A DNA stretch of 64,000 nucleotides, from NCBI RefSeq assembly GCF_002204745.1, contig NZ_NIRR01000007.1, positions 62,001 to 126,000 on the forward strand, in the 5' to 3' direction. The stretch is from Hymenobacter amundsenii. Lineage in GTDB: Bacteria > Bacteroidota > Bacteroidia > Cytophagales > Hymenobacteraceae. Made by a program: the position numbers and the translations under genes. Positions 57,405 through 64,000 of this stretch are shown piece by piece. The notes beneath the pieces are model-generated. The model saw only the letters and a list, made by a program, of their open reading frames with translations. It was not told the origin of the DNA and did not search any database. Each line of letters starts with the position of its first letter. The stretch's first letter is position 1.

Positions 57405-57782
57405 ATGCGCTACCTACTTTATTCATCCGCCGCCGCCTTGCTCACCCTGGCTGGCTGCCAGAAATCGGACCCCGAGCCAGCCGCCATTCTCAACCAGGAC
57501 TGGTTCAATACCTTTGAGCCGGGCAGCAAGGGGTACACCATATTTGCCAACACCCGCCAAAACCAGCCCCGGCGCTACTATGGGTTCCGCCTCAACGCCG
57601 ATGGTACTTACCTAGAGTATGACCTTGGGCCCGTAGATGTTCCGGTAGAGCGCCCCGGCACCTGGCGCCGGGAGGGCAATCTGAAGTACCGGATTACCTT
57701 CACCGATCCTGACCGCTCGGGATACCTGTTACGTATCAGCAACGCACAGGACAAGCAATTACAGGCCCGCCGCGATTACTAA
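57405..57782 (+). CDS. Small lipoprotein, member 2 of a tandem family
   Basis: 125 residues. The lipobox is LLTLAGC. The folded part matches the other two: NQDWFNTFEPGSKGYTIFAN, RYYGFRLNADGTYLEYDLGP, PGTWRREGNLKYRITFTDP and GYLLRISNAQDKQLQARRDY. Part 1 of the common domain (LxGxW) is weaker here. Same strand and 64 bases after member 1, so probably one message. Confidence 0.7.
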   Translation: MRYLLYSSAAALLTLAGCQKSDPEPAAILNQDWFNTFEPGSKGYTIFANTRQNQPRRYYGFRLNADGTYLEYDLGPVDVPVERPGTWRREGNLKYRITFTDPDRSGYLLRISNAQDKQLQARRDY

Positions 57783-57921
57783 AGCGGTAGCCCCTCGCCG
57801 GAGCTCGTCGGCCGCGGCCGGCTGACTCCGCCTCCAACAAACGGCGTGTGCTTGGCTAATGCTGAAGGCGCTTTGCAGGGGATACTCTGGCTTTTATCAC
57901 ATCTTTTTAATCCCTTAGCTC

Positions 57922-58374
57922 ATGCGCACTTTCTTACTGACGATGCTGGCCACCGGGGTCATGGCACTGAATGCCTGCACGACTAAGGTTACGGAGGCCC
58001 CGGCAGAAAAACGGGAGGGCGGTCAGGTGCTCGATTCCCAACTACAGGGTCGGCTCTGGATCAACTCCTACGAGGCTCAACCCAACAAAACGCCCACCTA
58101 CCGCCCCGAAGGCTATACCTGGGCCACGCCGCCCCAGCGCTTCAGTATGCCCATTGAGGGCGGCGACGGGTTCCGGCTCGATGCTGATGGCAAGGGCGTT
58201 TACATCGCGCCCGGTATTGGCGCCGGGCCTACCACCCACCCGGTCACCTGGCAGCGCGACGACCCCAACAGGCCTATTTTCCGTCTTCATGTAACCGATA
58301 ATTCGCGGCCCGATTTGCGGCTGGAAATTGTATCGGTCACGCCCGACCTGCTCACGGCCCGCTACCTGCCCTAA
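57922..58374 (+). CDS. Small lipoprotein, member 3 of a tandem family
   Basis: 150 residues. The signal peptide ends in MALNAC. Corresponding parts are LQGRLWINSYEAQPNKTPTY, RPEGYTWATPPQRFSMPIEG, GDGFRLDADGKGVYIAPG, PVTWQRDDPNRPIFRLH and DLRLEIVSVTPDLLTARYLP. The YRP-x-Y-x-x-PP element is shared with member 1, the GFRLDADG element with member 2. Role unknown. A 139-base gap separates it from member 2. Confidence 0.7.
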   Translation: MRTFLLTMLATGVMALNACTTKVTEAPAEKREGGQVLDSQLQGRLWINSYEAQPNKTPTYRPEGYTWATPPQRFSMPIEGGDGFRLDADGKGVYIAPGIGAGPTTHPVTWQRDDPNRPIFRLHVTDNSRPDLRLEIVSVTPDLLTARYLP

Positions 58375-58443
58375 CCGGCCCGCTCCCATCCCATCGGCTT
58401 ACCGGCCCGGTTGCCCCAGCAGGGTGGCCGGGCCGTTTTGCGT

Positions 58444-58451
58444 TATGTTTG
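58444..58451 (+). promoter_or_regulatory. -7 element for the EVE-domain gene
   Basis: TATGTTTG matches TAnnTTTG, 24 bases before the ATG at 58475. Confidence 0.55.
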
Positions 58452-58474
58452 CAAGGTTTCCCATCTGTTTTGCT

Positions 58475-58885
58475 ATGAATTACTGGCTCGTTAAATCTGA
58501 ACCCGCCGCCTACTCCTGGGCCGATTTCACCCGCGACGGCGGCACCGACTGGACCGGCGTGCGCAACTACCAGGCCCGCAACTTCCTGCGCCAGATGCAG
58601 CCCGGCGACCTGGTGCTTTACTACCACAGCGTGAGCGACAAGCAGGTAGTGGGCCTGGCCGAAGTAGCCGCCCCCGCCGCCCCCGATGCCACGGCCCCCG
58701 CCGGCACCGACTGGGTAGCCGTGCGCCTCACGCCCCGCGAGGCTCTGCCTACGCCCGTTACCCTGGCCCGCATCAAGCAAGACGAGCGCCTGAGCCAAGT
58801 GGCCCTGCTCCGTCAGTCGCGCCTTTCGGTGATGCCGTTGCGGCCCGCCGAGTTCGATGTGCTGCTGGAGCTGGGCGCGGGCTAA
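58475..58885 (+). CDS. EVE-domain protein
   Basis: 136 residues, essentially one EVE domain (PUA-like fold, thymocyte nuclear protein 1 family) that reads modified bases in nucleic acid. Diagnostic parts are MNYWLVKSEPAAYSWADFTR, WTGVRNYQARNFLRQMQPGD, VLYYHSVSDKQVVGLAEV and the closing LRQSRLSVMPLRPAEFDVLL. No effector domain and no restriction gene are adjacent, so this is the single-domain housekeeping type. An upstream frame extension is rejected because the promoter lies inside it. Confidence 0.92.
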   Translation: MNYWLVKSEPAAYSWADFTRDGGTDWTGVRNYQARNFLRQMQPGDLVLYYHSVSDKQVVGLAEVAAPAAPDATAPAGTDWVAVRLTPREALPTPVTLARIKQDERLSQVALLRQSRLSVMPLRPAEFDVLLELGAG

Positions 58886-59108
58886 GGCGAGGTGGCGAGT
58901 CTGACGTTCTAGGAACCAAGAGGCGCAAATGGTACAACCAGCGCCCTCAAACGTCAGACCCGTCATTCCATCACCTCCCTGTTTTGCCTTTTCCGTGTGG
59001 ATTTCGGGCAGCAGAAGCATCATCTTGGGGCCCGGCGTGTTAGGTAGGCCGCGGGTTTCCGCGTATCTTACGTAAGCACCTCTTACCAGGCACTTTCCGG
59101 CCCATGTT

Positions 59109-60740
59109 ATGAGATATTTCTACCTCCTGCTCTGCCTGTTGATTCCCGCTGCCGGCGTGCTAGCGCAAAAAGCGAAAGGCCCCAAGCCAGACTTGGTGCC
59201 CACCCAGCGGTTCCGCACCGAACTGCTACTCGAAACCTACAACAGCGACGTGCAGGTGCAGCCGTTGGCCGAAGACAGCAGCGTGGTAGTGCTCGTTGAG
59301 CGTGATGCCGGCTTGGTGGGCAAGCCCGAGTACTTTTTTCAGAAGTTCGACCGGCAGCTGCGGCCCGCCGCGCCCCAGCCCATCGAAGTACCCCGGGGCT
59401 ACGATTTCCAGCGCATCTGTGCCGAGGGCACCGATGTGTACGCCCTGTTTAGTGGCACGGTGGAAAGCACGCTCTGGGTGGCCGCCTACGATACGCGCAC
59501 CGGCGAACTGGGCACGGGGGAGTTCAAGACCAAGCGCGTCCGCGAAATCCACGACCTCAAGGCCCTCGAAGGTAACTTGTTCGTGACGGTGGAGGTCAAC
59601 CAGCACCTGACCGTGCTGGTCCTGAACCTGCACACAGCCCAGTTCAAATTTCTGCCCTCGGTGTACGAGCCGCTGCCGGCCCGTTTCACGCTGCTGGCCG
59701 ATTCGGCTACCAAGCGGGCCGAACTGATTCTGAGCGAATCCAACGGCTTCAAATCGCGCCTCCAACTCAAGCAACTCGACGACGACGGCCGCCTGCTGCG
59801 CTCCGAGTTTGTGCAGGCCGGCAGCGACCGGGGCCTGCTCGATGCCCAGCTCAGCTCCGGCGACAGCGCCGCCCGGGTGTTGGCCGGTACCTACACCCTG
59901 CGCGACTCGCGCTACTCGCAGGGCCTGTTTGCCGCCGACCTCACGGCCGGCGTCACGGCGACCGGGCAGCGCCGCTCACTACGCTTCTATGACTTCCTCA
60001 ACTTCAAGCACTTCTTCGATTTCATGAAGCCCGCCCGGTTGGCCCGCATGCGCCAGCGCAACGACCGCCTGCGCTCGACCGACCGCCAGTACCGCCACCG
60101 CTACCAGTTGCTCATGCACGACATGCTTCCGACGGCCGAGGGCTTCGTGCTGGTGTCGGAGGTGTACCATGAACGCTACAGCGGTTCTTATACCGGCTCC
60201 GGCTACCCTGGCTACGGCAACCTGAATGGTTTCGGCTATCCTTCCCGCTACAACAATTATTATGGCAGCAGCAGCAATAACCGCCGCGCCCCCGCTGGCT
60301 ACCATACCAGCCACGCCCTGGTTTGTGGCTTCGACCGCCAAGGCAATTTGCTTTGGGACAACTCCTTCCTGCTGAAAGAAATGGAGCGCTACCAACTCGA
60401 AGAAACCGTTTGTACCCGCCTGCTGCCCGACGGCCGGCGGCTGGTGCTGGCCTACATCAAAGACGACCAGTTTTATTACAAGCTCATCGACCAGACTACC
60501 CCTTCGTCTAACGACTGGCAGGTAACGTTGCGCACCGCCCCTACCAATGCGCCCGAAAACACCATCGACAAGGCCACCAATACCAACCAGGAACACCTGC
60601 TTCCCTGGTACGGCAGTCATTTTCTGGCTATTGGCTACCAGCACGTCCGCACCGAAAAAGGCCCCGGCCGCGACATTTTCTTCCTCAACGACCTGAGTTT
60701 TGAAAGCGAGCAAGCTGGGAGTGTAAGCGTTGAAAAGTAA
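59109..60740 (+). CDS. Large secreted protein of unknown function
   Basis: 543 residues with a signal peptide (YLLLCLLIPAAGVLAQ). The body is beta-rich, for example TRTELLLETYNSDVQ-like FRTELLLETYNSDVQVQPLA, DVYALFSGTVESTLWVAAYD and VEVNQHLTVLVLNLHTAQF, compatible with a propeller. Around residues 350-395 is a Gly/Ser/Tyr/Asn-rich linker (SYTGSGYPGYGNLNGFGYPS). No sorting domain at the C-terminus, so it probably remains in the periplasm or outer membrane. An ATG five bases upstream meets a stop at once. A terminator follows. Confidence 0.7.
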   Translation: MRYFYLLLCLLIPAAGVLAQKAKGPKPDLVPTQRFRTELLLETYNSDVQVQPLAEDSSVVVLVERDAGLVGKPEYFFQKFDRQLRPAAPQPIEVPRGYDFQRICAEGTDVYALFSGTVESTLWVAAYDTRTGELGTGEFKTKRVREIHDLKALEGNLFVTVEVNQHLTVLVLNLHTAQFKFLPSVYEPLPARFTLLADSATKRAELILSESNGFKSRLQLKQLDDDGRLLRSEFVQAGSDRGLLDAQLSSGDSAARVLAGTYTLRDSRYSQGLFAADLTAGVTATGQRRSLRFYDFLNFKHFFDFMKPARLARMRQRNDRLRSTDRQYRHRYQLLMHDMLPTAEGFVLVSEVYHERYSGSYTGSGYPGYGNLNGFGYPSRYNNYYGSSSNNRRAPAGYHTSHALVCGFDRQGNLLWDNSFLLKEMERYQLEETVCTRLLPDGRRLVLAYIKDDQFYYKLIDQTTPSSNDWQVTLRTAPTNAPENTIDKATNTNQEHLLPWYGSHFLAIGYQHVRTEKGPGRDIFFLNDLSFESEQAGSVSVEK

Positions 60741-60772
60741 ATAGCCGGCTCGTTGGAGCCGGCTATTTTTTT
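60741..60772 (+). terminator. Rho-independent terminator after the large secreted protein
   Basis: ATAGCCGGCT pairs with AGCCGGCTAT around CGTTGG, followed by seven T, directly at the stop codon. Confidence 0.88.
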
Positions 60773-60822
60773 GGAAACCAGAAAAGGACTTCAGGTGCCG
60801 GGTAGCTTGCCAGGCTTCTGCA

Positions 60823-61389
60823 CTAAAGCCCGCCGGCCAGCACGTTAGGTAATACTTTGCTCAGTTGCGCCACCTGTTCGCGGGTGAAACTACCGGCCAC
60901 CGATACCAGCACGAATGAGTCGGTGGTTTGCTGCTGGCCCACGGCCACGAACTCGGTTACCTTACCGCCCTGCTCGCGCACCGAATAGCGCAGCTGGTTC
61001 GGGATATCGGGGTCGGCGTCGGCAATGGCTAGGGGGGTGTACCGTTCGTTGGCCAGCAGGCCGGCTACTTCCTCGTTTAGGCCCTCGGCTACCAGCCGGC
61101 GGGCCCCGCCGCTGGTAGGCGTGAAGGTGATGAAACGGGCGTTACGCACCGATGAAAGCGCTTGGCTGATGTCGGTGCCGCCGCCGAGCTTACTTAAGCG
61201 GCCCAGTAGTAACCGCGTCATGAGGCCCGCGTTCCAGTCGCTGGCCTTAAACCCGGGCTGGTTTTCGTACTTAGTGAAGAACTGAGCCACCGTACGGGCG
61301 GGCGTACCCGGGCCGCTGGCCCGGCAGCCGGCCAGCAGTAGCAGGGCCACGGCCAAGCTCAGAGAAACGGAGCGGAATGTGAATTTCAT
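60823..61389 (-). CDS. DUF4252-like lipoprotein
   Basis: 188 residues from the ATG at 61389. Signal peptide with lipobox LLLLAGC. The folded part (about 30-180) has TVAQFFTKYENQPGFKASDW, ISQALSSVRNARFITFTPT and VTEFVAVGQQQTTDSFVLVS followed by VAGSFTREQVAQLSKVLPN, which I recognise as the DUF4252 type common in Bacteroidota, where an F-x-x-Y start and a final helix are usual. Function unknown. Upstream frame extension to 61464 would give a non-signal N-terminus and is rejected. Confidence 0.75.
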   Translation of the reverse strand: MKFTFRSVSLSLAVALLLLAGCRASGPGTPARTVAQFFTKYENQPGFKASDWNAGLMTRLLLGRLSKLGGGTDISQALSSVRNARFITFTPTSGGARRLVAEGLNEEVAGLLANERYTPLAIADADPDIPNQLRYSVREQGGKVTEFVAVGQQQTTDSFVLVSVAGSFTREQVAQLSKVLPNVLAGGL

Positions 61390-61490
61390 AGGAGAAGGAA
61401 AGGAAGAAGAAAGGATACTAAAACCGGACTGGTAGCCCACTGGCTGTACGCAAGGCGCCGCCAACCGTTCGGTGCTCCTACTGGGGGCAG

Positions 61491-61535
61491 CAAAAAAACA
61501 AAAAAAGCGGCGTACCCACTGGGCACGCCGCTTTT
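61491..61535 (-). terminator. Rho-independent terminator after ompA-like gene
   Basis: AAAAGCGGCG and CGCCGCTTTT form the stem around TACCCACTGGGCA, followed on the minus strand by a T-rich run (61491-61506). It is 21 bases past the stop at 61556. Confidence 0.85.
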
Positions 61536-61555
61536 GTTGGAGTTACCCCGCAGCC

Positions 61556-63028
61556 TTACGGCTGGGGAGCGTTCGGGATGAAGAATTCGAAGTGGAATTC
61601 TACCCGACGGTTTTTATACATTTCGGTAAGCGTGGCGTTCGGTACTGCTGGGTCCGACTCACCTTTAGCATCGGTTACAATGCGGGCCGGATCAACCTGC
61701 TTACCGGTGAAGTAACGCTTCACCGAACTTGCACGACGCTCCGAGAGAGCCATGTTGTACTCGTCGGTGCCGCGCGAGTCGGCGTGGCCTACCACGCGCA
61801 GGCTATACTCAGGGTGGTCCTTGAGAGCCTGCACCATCTTGTTGAGCGTACCATACGAGCGACGCTGAATCACGGTGCTGTTCGTCTCAAAGTTGACGTC
61901 CTGCTCCAGCTTACGTACTTCAGCATCTACCTCTGGGCAACCGTTGGCATCTACTTTCACGCCGGCTGGCGTGTTAGGGCAACGGTCAAGGTCGTTGGAA
62001 ATACCGTCGCCGTCAGCATCCGTTACCAAGGGGCAACCGGTAGCATCCACCTGGGTGCCGGCGGGGGTATCGGGGCACTTGTCGTTCTTGTCGGCTACGC
62101 CGTCGCTGTCAGCATCTGGGCAACCGCGCAGGGCGGGCAGGCCAGCCTGGTCGGGGCAGTCGTCGTCTTTATCAGCCACACCGTCGTTATCGCGGTCGGG
62201 ACAACCCATCATGGCAGCCGTACCGGCTTCGGTTGGGCACTGGTCCTGGTAATCCGGAACGCCATCTTTGTCGCCGTCAAGCGGGCAGCCGTTTTCGTCC
62301 ACAGCTACGCCGGAAGGCGTGTCGGGGCACTTGTCTTTACGGTCCGATACGCCGTCGGCGTCGGTATCCTTGGCTTTGCCCAAGTTGAAGCTCAGGCCCA
62401 GCTTGTGCTGGAGGTAGCGGTCGTTCTTCTTACCAACGTTGGTAATGCCGTCCACCTGGTCGGTGAGCGGGTAGTGCTGTCCAGTCTGGATGAACAAACC
62501 CACCGACTCCGAGAAGTTTAACTTGATACCGGCCGCAGCCTGGATATCAAACGCGTATACATCGGAGTTGCCGACGATGCGGTCGTTGATGTCGTAGAGG
62601 TCGGGGCTGGCGAAGAATACGCCGGGCTGTACCACCAAGTAAGGCGCGATGAACGCGTCCTCTTTCAGGGCCCAACCGTTGTTGAGCTTCAGCTTGATCG
62701 GGATGCCCACGTTCACCACGTTGGCGTCGAAGCGACGGATGGGATAATAGGTGTTCTTCGGGTAGTCAGCCGAGAACTTCATGTCGCCGTAGCTTAGGTC
62801 CAGACCAATGTCGAGGCCCGGAGCAATGTAGCGACTTACCGTCAGGCCGAGGCCGTATTCTACCTTGTCGTGCTTGAACCACTCCGACCCTAGGTCGCCG
62901 TGGTACTGCAGCCAGTTGTAGTACACGCTGATGTTCGTTTTACGGTCCGACGTCTGCGCTTGCGCAGCGGGAGTCAACGAAAGCATCGCGAGACCAAGGG
63001 CCGCAATGGAGGTTAGGATTTTCTTCAT
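61556..63028 (-). CDS. OmpA-family outer-membrane protein with TSP3 repeats
   Basis: 490 residues linking outer membrane and peptidoglycan. Signal peptide (LTSIAALGLAMLSLTPAAQA). Residues about 30-210 form the barrel (YYNWLQYHGDLGSEWFKHDK, PGLDIGLDLSYGDMKFSADY). Then come five Ca-binding thrombospondin type 3-like repeats (DTDADGVSDRKDKCPDTPSG, DGDKDGVPDYQDQCP, DNDGVADKDDDCPD and so on) from about 215 to 350. The C-terminal OmpA domain has VGHADSRGTDEYNMALSERR (D and R that bind peptidoglycan) and NRRVEFHFEF. The -7 element is at 63051. A long open frame on the other strand (61472-62521) is a shadow. Confidence 0.94.
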   Translation of the reverse strand: MKKILTSIAALGLAMLSLTPAAQAQTSDRKTNISVYYNWLQYHGDLGSEWFKHDKVEYGLGLTVSRYIAPGLDIGLDLSYGDMKFSADYPKNTYYPIRRFDANVVNVGIPIKLKLNNGWALKEDAFIAPYLVVQPGVFFASPDLYDINDRIVGNSDVYAFDIQAAAGIKLNFSESVGLFIQTGQHYPLTDQVDGITNVGKKNDRYLQHKLGLSFNLGKAKDTDADGVSDRKDKCPDTPSGVAVDENGCPLDGDKDGVPDYQDQCPTEAGTAAMMGCPDRDNDGVADKDDDCPDQAGLPALRGCPDADSDGVADKNDKCPDTPAGTQVDATGCPLVTDADGDGISNDLDRCPNTPAGVKVDANGCPEVDAEVRKLEQDVNFETNSTVIQRRSYGTLNKMVQALKDHPEYSLRVVGHADSRGTDEYNMALSERRASSVKRYFTGKQVDPARIVTDAKGESDPAVPNATLTEMYKNRRVEFHFEFFIPNAPQP

Positions 63029-63050
63029 AGGAAAAATGGTTTTGTAGGGG

Positions 63051-63058
63051 CAAAGGTA
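63051..63058 (-). promoter_or_regulatory. -7 element for the ompA-like gene
   Basis: The minus strand reads TACCTTTG, an exact TAnnTTTG, 23 bases before the start codon. A CAA at 63084-63086 would be a distant -33. Confidence 0.65.
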
Positions 63059-63293
63059 TTTCTAATTGCGCTTATGTGTACTCCAACTGCCAACGCGAAC
63101 TGGAAGCACCCTATGCTGCCTATACCGGCCCGCACAAAATTAGGTTACTCTAATATGTCTTTAATTTTTAGGGGCCATTGCATCAGCACGGACTTACTAC
63201 ACTGTCTTTCAATATATTGTATCACATTTAAATACTAATCTAGGCAAACGAACTACTGCTTACCCGCGCTGGCACCAGCAACGCCCCGGCGGC

Positions 63294-63376
63294 GCTGCCT
63301 ACCTCAAAAAAACACCGCAACGCGCTTTTCTGGCTGAGAGAAGCGTGTTGCGGTGGTTTTTTTTGAGGTGGGCAGC
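63294..63376 (-). terminator. Long terminator hairpin after the M24 peptidase gene
   Basis: Arms of 34 and 36 bases (63294-63327 and 63341-63376) pair with few mismatches; the A/T tracts inside the arms (AAAAAAA with TTTTTTTT) can serve as the T run of a shorter inner hairpin. It begins 15 bases after the stop. Confidence 0.8.
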
Positions 63377-63390
63377 GCGGGCCAGAAAGC

Positions 63391-64000
63391 CTAGCGCCGC
63401 ATCAGCCGTTCAATGTCGTCGGCTTCGAGCGGGATGTTTTTCATCAGGTCATCGGGCCCGTTTTTGGTGATGACAATGTCGTTTTCGAGGCGAATGCCCA
63501 AGCCCTCGGCCGGAATGTAAATGCCCGGCTCGCAGGTGTACACCATGCCCGCCTCGAAGGTGCGGTACTTATGGCCCACATCGTGCACATCGAGGCCCAG
63601 ATAGTGGCTGGTGCCGTGCATGAAATACTGCTTATAGAGTGGCGCGGCGGGGTCTTGGTTCTTCACGTCCGACTCGTTCAGCAAGTCAAGCTTGATGAGT
63701 TCCTGCTCCATGTCGCGGCCCACGGCGGCGTGGTAGTCCTCGATGTTGCCACCCGGTACGAGCCGGGCCGTGGCCGACTTCATAACCCGCAACACGGCCT
63801 CGTAGACCTGGCGCTGGCGCTTGGTGTAGGTGCCGCTAATCGGAATGGAGCGCGACAAGTCGGCGGCGTAGTTGGCGTACTCGGCTCCGAAGTCGAGCAG
63901 CATCACATCGCCGGCCTGGCACTCGCGGTCGTTGCTGACGTAGTGCAGAATGCAGGCGCTGGGGCCGCTGGCGATAATGGAGCCGTAGGCCGGGCCGCGG
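63391..64000 (-). CDS. Xaa-Pro aminopeptidase (M24 family), 5' part outside the window
   Basis: C-terminal 202 residues of a metallopeptidase that removes an N-terminal residue before proline. The frame runs in from the right edge (RGPAYGSIIASGPSACILHY, the usual start of the catalytic core). Metal ligands are in VMLLDFGAEYANYAADLSRS (two Asp), MHGTSHYLGLDVHDVG (His), YTCEPGIYIP (Glu) and IRLENDIVIT (Glu). It is complete at the C-terminus and followed by a strong terminator. The N-terminal domain cannot be seen. Confidence 0.92.
   Translation of the reverse strand, partial: RGPAYGSIIASGPSACILHYVSNDRECQAGDVMLLDFGAEYANYAADLSRSIPISGTYTKRQRQVYEAVLRVMKSATARLVPGGNIEDYHAAVGRDMEQELIKLDLLNESDVKNQDPAAPLYKQYFMHGTSHYLGLDVHDVGHKYRTFEAGMVYTCEPGIYIPAEGLGIRLENDIVITKNGPDDLMKNIPLEADDIERLMRR

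Larger units (their letters stand above)
63029..63390. other. 362-base gap between ompA-like and M24 peptidase genes
   Basis: It contains the ompA promoter (63051-63058), AT-rich sequence around 63150-63250, and the terminator of the M24 gene (63294-63376). No credible gene. Confidence 0.55.

Noticed and set aside
61472..62521. Open frame of 349 codons on the plus strand
   Set aside because: It lies fully antisense to the ompA-like gene, whose TSP3 and OmpA motifs are unambiguous; it arises from codon bias in high-GC DNA.

Overview
The window is about 60 % GC and looks like the chromosome of a Cytophagales bacterium, most likely Hymenobacter or a close relative. The evidence is a Bacteroidota-type -7 promoter element (TAnnTTTG) before many genes, two proteins with type IX secretion C-terminal sorting domains, a ribosomal protein bS16 with a long Ala/Glu tail, a Rho factor with a very long disordered insertion, a TonB receptor of the carboxypeptidase-regulatory/OMP_b-brl type, and OmpA with TSP3 repeats. 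I see no phage, insertion sequence, CRISPR array, tRNA or rRNA. It reads as ordinary core chromosome with lineage-specific membrane and lipoprotein genes interspersed.

Layout. 1-5.3 kb (mostly minus): 3' part of a TonB-dependent receptor, folB, a DivIVA-like coiled-coil protein and a WD40 propeller. 5.4-11.4 kb: Sfp-type phosphopantetheinyl transferase, a periplasmic redoxin, a SirB1-like transglutaminase-fold protein, a 0.68-kb gene-poor gap with strong hairpins, an unknown protein with an STLRRFFG domain and a J-domain coiled-coil protein. 11.4-18.4 kb: acyl-CoA carboxylase beta subunit, then an envelope group (MCE/MlaD-like protein, cell-wall amidase and, divergent, an LptD-like outer-membrane protein whose reading frame is broken near 17265). 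18.6-24 kb: panB, RluA-type pseudouridine synthase, fatty-acid desaturase, then rpsP-rimM-trmD and rplS. 24-33.9 kb: M1 metallopeptidase, lipoprotein and secreted protein of unknown role, a pterin pair (PTPS-like, folE), a TIGR01777 epimerase, an unknown membrane-anchored protein and a creatininase-family hydrolase.

33.9-43.8 kb: class A penicillin-binding protein, five small multi-pass membrane proteins, a large DUF4173-like membrane protein, a winged-helix regulator and another membrane protein. Two copies of one palindromic operator stand before the two larger membrane genes that flank the regulator. A further membrane protein, a methyltransferase and a UbiA prenyltransferase follow. 43.9-53.7 kb: lipoprotein, DsbA-like oxidoreductase, two paralogous type IX-secreted proteins, rho, serS, OsmC and a small conserved protein. 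53.8-64 kb: family 9 glycosyltransferase, a PolX/PHP protein whose polymerase active site looks lost, three tandem related lipoproteins, an EVE-domain protein, a large secreted protein, a DUF4252-like lipoprotein, OmpA and the 3' part of an M24 aminopeptidase.

The most unusual structure is between genes. Many intergenic gaps carry heptamer-like short tandem repeats, usually as an inverted pair, and a second family of long palindromes built around GTCATGCTGAGCGAAGC. These two repeat families, the shared-operator membrane module, the broken lptD and the PolX lacking its catalytic aspartates are the points most worth checking.
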